Shown here: one piece after another, positions 60,792 to 64,000 of the stretch | Numbering within the stretch: position 1 is the stretch's first letter | Layout of the letters: each line of letters begins with the position of its first letter | Position numbers and translations under genes: made by a program | From: Hydrogenophilales bacterium 12-61-10 | GTDB lineage: Bacteria; Pseudomonadota; Gammaproteobacteria; Burkholderiales; Thiobacillaceae | DNA: 64,000 nt | Assembly (NCBI GenBank): GCA_002279795.1 | Contig: NCCT01000020.1 | Location: forward strand, 49,308-113,307 | Direction: 5' to 3' | The notes under the pieces: model-generated | Told to the model about the DNA's origin: nothing | What the model saw: only the letters and a program-made list of their open reading frames with translations | Databases searched by the model: none

Positions 60792-63067
60792 TTTCTTTTT
60801 CCGCCCGACCTTGCCTTGCCTGCCTTTTTGTTTGCCGCAGGCGCGGCCTCCGATGCCACGTCCGATGCATCCACCGAATCGACCAGGCCAAAGTCGATTT
60901 TGCTGGTTTCGATGTCGGCACGCAGCACCTTGATCCGGACACGGTCACCCAGGCGATAGCGCTTGCCTGTGCGCTCGCCCAGCATCCAGTGTTTGCCCTG
61001 GTCGTAATGGAAGTAATCCTGACCCAGTTCGGAAACATGGACCAGCCCTTCGATAAAAATCTCGTCCAGCGCGACAAACATGCCGAAACTGGTGACGGCG
61101 CTGACGGTTCCGTTGTATTCATCGCCAATGCGGTCGCGCATGAAATAGGTTTTGAGCCAGGCATCGACATCGCGGGTGGCATCGTCAGCGCGGCGCTCGG
61201 TCTGCGAACAATGCACACCGATTTCAAGCAGTCCCTTGACGGGCAATTTTTCGCCTTGCAACACTGCCTTGATGCCGCGGTGGACCAGCAAGTCAGGGTA
61301 GCGGCGGATCGGCGAAGTGAAGTGGGTGTACGCCTCGTATGCGAGGCCAAAATGCCCTTTGTTATCCGGGCTATAGACTGCCTGCTTGAGTGAACGCAGC
61401 ATCACCGTTTGCAGCAAGCCGGCATCGGGACGGGGTTTGATTTTCTCAAGCAGCGCAGCGTAATCCTTGGCATGGGGCTTGTCGCCGCCGGTCAAATCGA
61501 GACCAAACTCAGCCATGAACCCGCGTAGCGCTGCAAGTTTCTCGGGGGTCGGGCCTTCGTGAACGCGGAATAGTGCGGGCTGCTTGTTGACGTGCAGGTA
61601 ATCCGATGCGCACACGTTGGCGGCCAGCATGCATTCCTCGATGATGCGATGGGCGTCATTGCGGATCACCGGCACGATGGCCTTGATCTTGCCTTCTTCG
61701 TCGAACAGCATTTGCGTTTCGGTCGAGCCGAAGTCGATTGCGCCGCGTTTGGCGCGCGCCTTCAGCAGCGTCCGGAAGAGTTTATCCAGCGCCTGCAAAT
61801 GCGGCATCAGCTCAGCCTGTTTTGCGTCCGGCTTGATCGCGCCGGAAAGCCAGTCCCACACCTGGTTGTAGGTCAGCCGTGCATGCGAATAAATCACCGC
61901 CGGGTAAAAGCGGTATTCCTTGATGTTGCCGGTGGTGCTGACTTGCATGTCACACACCATCGAAAGGCGATCGACTTCGGGATTCAGCGAACACAAACCG
62001 TTGGACAGGGCCTCGGGCAGCATGGGGATGACGCGACGCGGGAAATACACCGAATTCCCGCGCTCATACCCCTCTTTGTCCAGCGCATCGTCAGGCTTGA
62101 CGTAATGACTGACGTCGGCAATCGCAACGATCAGGCGAAAGCCGCTGCGGCCAAGCGGCTCGCAATACACGGCATCGTCAAAGTCGCGCGCAGTTTCACC
62201 ATCGATGGTCACCAGCGGCAAATGGCGGATGTCTTCACGCCCGGCCATGTCTTTCTTCAGCACCTTGTTCGGCAAACCAGTTGCCTGCTTTTCCACTTCC
62301 GGCGGAAACACATGCGGCAAATCGTGTTTGCGCAAGGCAATCTCGATTTCCATGCCCGGGCCGGTGTAGCTGCCCAAAACTTCGCTGACGCGCCCGATTG
62401 CCTCATTGTGGGCACCTGGCTGGGTGACGATTTCCACCGTCACGACCTGACCGGATTGCGCTGCACCTTCGTTGCCAGCGGGGACGAGGATGTCCTGATT
62501 GATGCGGCGGTTTTCCGCGATCAAAAACCCGATGCCGTCCTCAGAATAATAGCGGCCCACGACGAACTGGTTGACGTGCTCCAGCACCTCGACGATCTTG
62601 GCTTCACGCCGCCCGCGCCGGTCAAACCCCGCCACCCGCACCAGCACCTTGTCACCGTGCAGCACGCGGTGCATTTCTTTGGGCGACAAGAACAAGTCGT
62701 CGCTGCCATCTTCGGGCGAAACAAAACCAAAGCCATCCGGATGGCCTTCGACCCGGCCCTTGATGAGGTCCAGCTTGTCAGCCAAACAAAGCAGGCGCTT
62801 GCGGTTCAGCATCAGCTGACCATCTCGCTGCATGGCACCAAGGCGGCGCTGGAACAGTTCGCGCTCATCGTCGGTGATGTGCAATTGCTCGGCCAGCGCA
62901 TCCGCATCAACCGGGCAACCCGCCTCAGTCAACAATTGCAATATGTATTCGCGGCTGGGCAGGGGTGATTCGTAGCGTTCGATTTCACGTTCGTAGAACG
63001 GATCGGCCAGGCGGATTGCCGGAATTTTGTGTTTGGTTGCGTTGCCGCGTGATTTGTTCGTTGACAA
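60788..63067 (-). CDS. rnr: Ribonuclease R
   Basis: A 759-residue 3'-5' exoribonuclease. An N-terminal helix-turn-helix region and cold-shock domains precede the RNB catalytic domain, with HLPLVTIDGETARDFDDAVY providing the metal-binding aspartates. A C-terminal S1 domain (FGMFVALDEIFIEGLVHVSE) and a lysine-rich tail follow. The frame starts at TTG (63065-63067); no ATG or GTG is available until well inside the protein. This start overlaps the -35 box of the divergent tRNA promoter. Confidence 0.96.
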   Translation of the reverse strand: MSTNKSRGNATKHKIPAIRLADPFYEREIERYESPLPSREYILQLLTEAGCPVDADALAEQLHITDDERELFQRRLGAMQRDGQLMLNRKRLLCLADKLDLIKGRVEGHPDGFGFVSPEDGSDDLFLSPKEMHRVLHGDKVLVRVAGFDRRGRREAKIVEVLEHVNQFVVGRYYSEDGIGFLIAENRRINQDILVPAGNEGAAQSGQVVTVEIVTQPGAHNEAIGRVSEVLGSYTGPGMEIEIALRKHDLPHVFPPEVEKQATGLPNKVLKKDMAGREDIRHLPLVTIDGETARDFDDAVYCEPLGRSGFRLIVAIADVSHYVKPDDALDKEGYERGNSVYFPRRVIPMLPEALSNGLCSLNPEVDRLSMVCDMQVSTTGNIKEYRFYPAVIYSHARLTYNQVWDWLSGAIKPDAKQAELMPHLQALDKLFRTLLKARAKRGAIDFGSTETQMLFDEEGKIKAIVPVIRNDAHRIIEECMLAANVCASDYLHVNKQPALFRVHEGPTPEKLAALRGFMAEFGLDLTGGDKPHAKDYAALLEKIKPRPDAGLLQTVMLRSLKQAVYSPDNKGHFGLAYEAYTHFTSPIRRYPDLLVHRGIKAVLQGEKLPVKGLLEIGVHCSQTERRADDATRDVDAWLKTYFMRDRIGDEYNGTVSAVTSFGMFVALDEIFIEGLVHVSELGQDYFHYDQGKHWMLGERTGKRYRLGDRVRIKVLRADIETSKIDFGLVDSVDASDVASEAAPAANKKAGKARSGGKRK

Positions 63068-63089
63068 TTTATTCTCTGCTCTCTAGAAT
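63061..63089 (+). promoter_or_regulatory. Predicted promoter of tRNA-Leu
   Basis: TTGACA (63061-63066) is followed after 17 bases by TAGAAT (63084-63089). This is near-consensus for sigma-70, and the tRNA starts 13 bases later. The -35 box overlaps the start codon of the divergent rnr gene. Confidence 0.7.
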
Positions 63090-63101
63090 GCACGCCTTAT
63101 T

Positions 63102-63186
63102 GCCCAGATGGCGGAATTGGTAGACGCGCACGGTTCAGGTCCGTGTGCCGCAAGGTGTGGAGGTTCGAGTCCTCTTCTGGGCACCA
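63102..63186 (+). tRNA. tRNA-Leu (CAG anticodon)
   Basis: 85 bases including an encoded CCA end. The acceptor stem GCCCAGA/TCTGGGC pairs fully. The D arm contains GGAATTGGTAGAC. The anticodon stem CACGG/CCGTG encloses the loop TTCAGGT with anticodon CAG (63136-63138). The long variable arm TGCCGCAAGGTGT marks a class II tRNA, and the T arm has GGTTCGAGTCC. It reads CUG leucine codons. Confidence 0.97.
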
Positions 63187-63191
63187 GTTGT

Positions 63192-63226
63192 AAGCAAAAA
63201 GCCGACCTCGTGTCGGCTTTTTGCTT
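63192..63226. terminator. Bidirectional terminator between tRNA-Leu and purA
   Basis: A perfect 15-base stem, AAGCAAAAAGCCGAC (63192-63206) with GTCGGCTTTTTGCTT (63212-63226), closes a 5-base loop. The A/T-rich flanks of the stem give a T-run on each strand, so it can end both the tRNA transcript and purA. Confidence 0.88.
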
Positions 63227-63247
63227 GTGTAGGTTGTATATCCAGCA

Positions 63248-64000
63248 TTACGCCTCGTAGGGGTGGCGACGCACAATTGTCTCCACCCGATCCGGTCCGG
63301 TCGACACAACGTCAACCGGCACTTCGCACAACGCTTCCATCCGCTTGAGATAGGTTTGCGCCTTTTGCGGCAGCTTGTCGAACTCCTGCACGCCGACGGT
63401 GGTGTCGCTCCAGCCCGGCAGATCTTCGTAGATCGGCTCAACATGTGTAATCGACTCAGCGCCTACTGGCAGGATGTCGCACACCTCGCCATCAATCTTG
63501 TAGCCGACGCACACGCGAACAGTTTCCAGTCCATCCAGCACGTCGAGCTTGGTCACACACAGCCCCGACACGCCGTTGATCTGGATCGAGCGCTTCAGCG
63601 CAGCTGCATCGAACCAGCCGCAACGGCGGGCGCGGCCGGTCGTAGCACCAAACTCATGGCCTTTTTCGCCGAGATACTGGCCCACATCGTCGAACAGTTC
63701 GGTCGGAAAAGGTCCGGAGCCGACGCGCGTGGTGTAGGCCTTGGTGATGCCCAGCACGTAGTGCATGGCAGACGGGCCCACGCCCGAGCCCGTAGACGCG
63801 CCACCCGCGGTGCAGTTGGACGAAGTGACGAACGGGTAGGTGCCATGGTCGATGTCGAGCAAAGTGCCCTGTGCGCCCTCGAATAGCAGGTTGCCACCCG
63901 CCTTGTTGACCTCGTACAGGCTGCGAGGCACATCGGCGACCATCGGCTTCAGGCGGTCGGCCATGGCCATCATGCTGTCGAGCGACTGGTTGAAATCAAC
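63248..64000 (-). CDS. purA: Adenylosuccinate synthetase, C-terminal part (5' truncated by window)
   Basis: 250 residues are visible; the start lies beyond the window end. The enzyme makes adenylosuccinate from IMP, aspartate and [57 protein letters not shown] and [11 protein letters not shown] are purA signatures, and the protein ends normally at HPYEA. The GTP-binding P-loop is upstream and not visible. Confidence 0.95.
   Translation of the reverse strand, partial: VDFNQSLDSMMAMADRLKPMVADVPRSLYEVNKAGGNLLFEGAQGTLLDIDHGTYPFVTSSNCTAGGASTGSGVGPSAMHYVLGITKAYTTRVGSGPFPTELFDDVGQYLGEKGHEFGATTGRARRCGWFDAAALKRSIQINGVSGLCVTKLDVLDGLETVRVCVGYKIDGEVCDILPVGAESITHVEPIYEDLPGWSDTTVGVQEFDKLPQKAQTYLKRMEALCEVPVDVVSTGPDRVETIVRRHPYEA

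Overview
The window looks like a GC-rich chromosomal segment from a betaproteobacterium, plausibly of the Nitrosomonadales/Thiobacillaceae type. This is an inference from protein style and gene content: a cbb3 oxidase cluster, ZipA/FtsB/enolase/KdsA/CTP synthase in series, a long IF-1 paralogue, a PEP-CTERM-like protein and many cyclic-di-GMP proteins. No rRNA marker is present. No phage, insertion sequence, CRISPR array or replication origin was recognised.

Layout. 1-1.6 kb: the 3' end of alanine dehydrogenase and two overlapping histidine-phosphatase-fold genes (gpmA and a relative). 1.7-7.5 kb: a micro-aerobic respiration cluster, ccoNOQP-ccoG-fixH, plus two small membrane proteins, with a recognisable promoter. 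7.6-10.6 kb: an oxidoreductase and a two-component system. 10.6-17.8 kb: a more AT-rich run of small secreted proteins and lipoproteins of unknown function, a CPBP protease, a PEP-CTERM-like protein and several broken genes. This is the accessory-looking part of the window. 18.1-28.1 kb: a LuxR-type regulator, pyrR, and three large signalling proteins (two GGDEF/EAL proteins and a CheB-CheR-PAS fusion). 28.3-34.9 kb: hemN, then an envelope export cassette (LolA-like protein, outer-membrane barrel, RND pump), with the pump gene frameshifted. 34.9-41.8 kb: ppc and purL, with purL broken by a 16-bp tandem duplication. 41.9-55.8 kb: housekeeping genes (galU, ligA, zipA, ftsB, eno, kdsA, pyrG, ppsA) and a fourth cyclic-di-GMP protein. 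55.8-64 kb: an rRNA methyltransferase, a SenB-type glycosyltransferase beside ycaO, infA, rlmB, rnr, tRNA-Leu(CAG) and the 3' part of purA.

How genes fit together. The cco cluster and hemN both serve low-oxygen respiration (oxidase, and oxygen-independent haem synthesis). They share a 14-bp palindrome, AGATATA(WW)TATCT, placed over the -10 or start region of each promoter, which suggests a common repressor. ppc, eno, ppsA and gpmA are lower-glycolysis and anaplerotic functions. eno, ftsB, zipA and ligA overlap in one head-to-tail run, and pyrG/kdsA form an overlapping pair just upstream of them.

Most notable are the shared ccoN/hemN palindrome, the purL duplication, the SenB-like selenosugar-synthase candidate without local partners, the attenuator-like hairpin in front of pyrR, and a concentration of inactivated genes in the 11-14 kb accessory region. 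Several frameshifts could be assembly errors, and this is stated where relevant.
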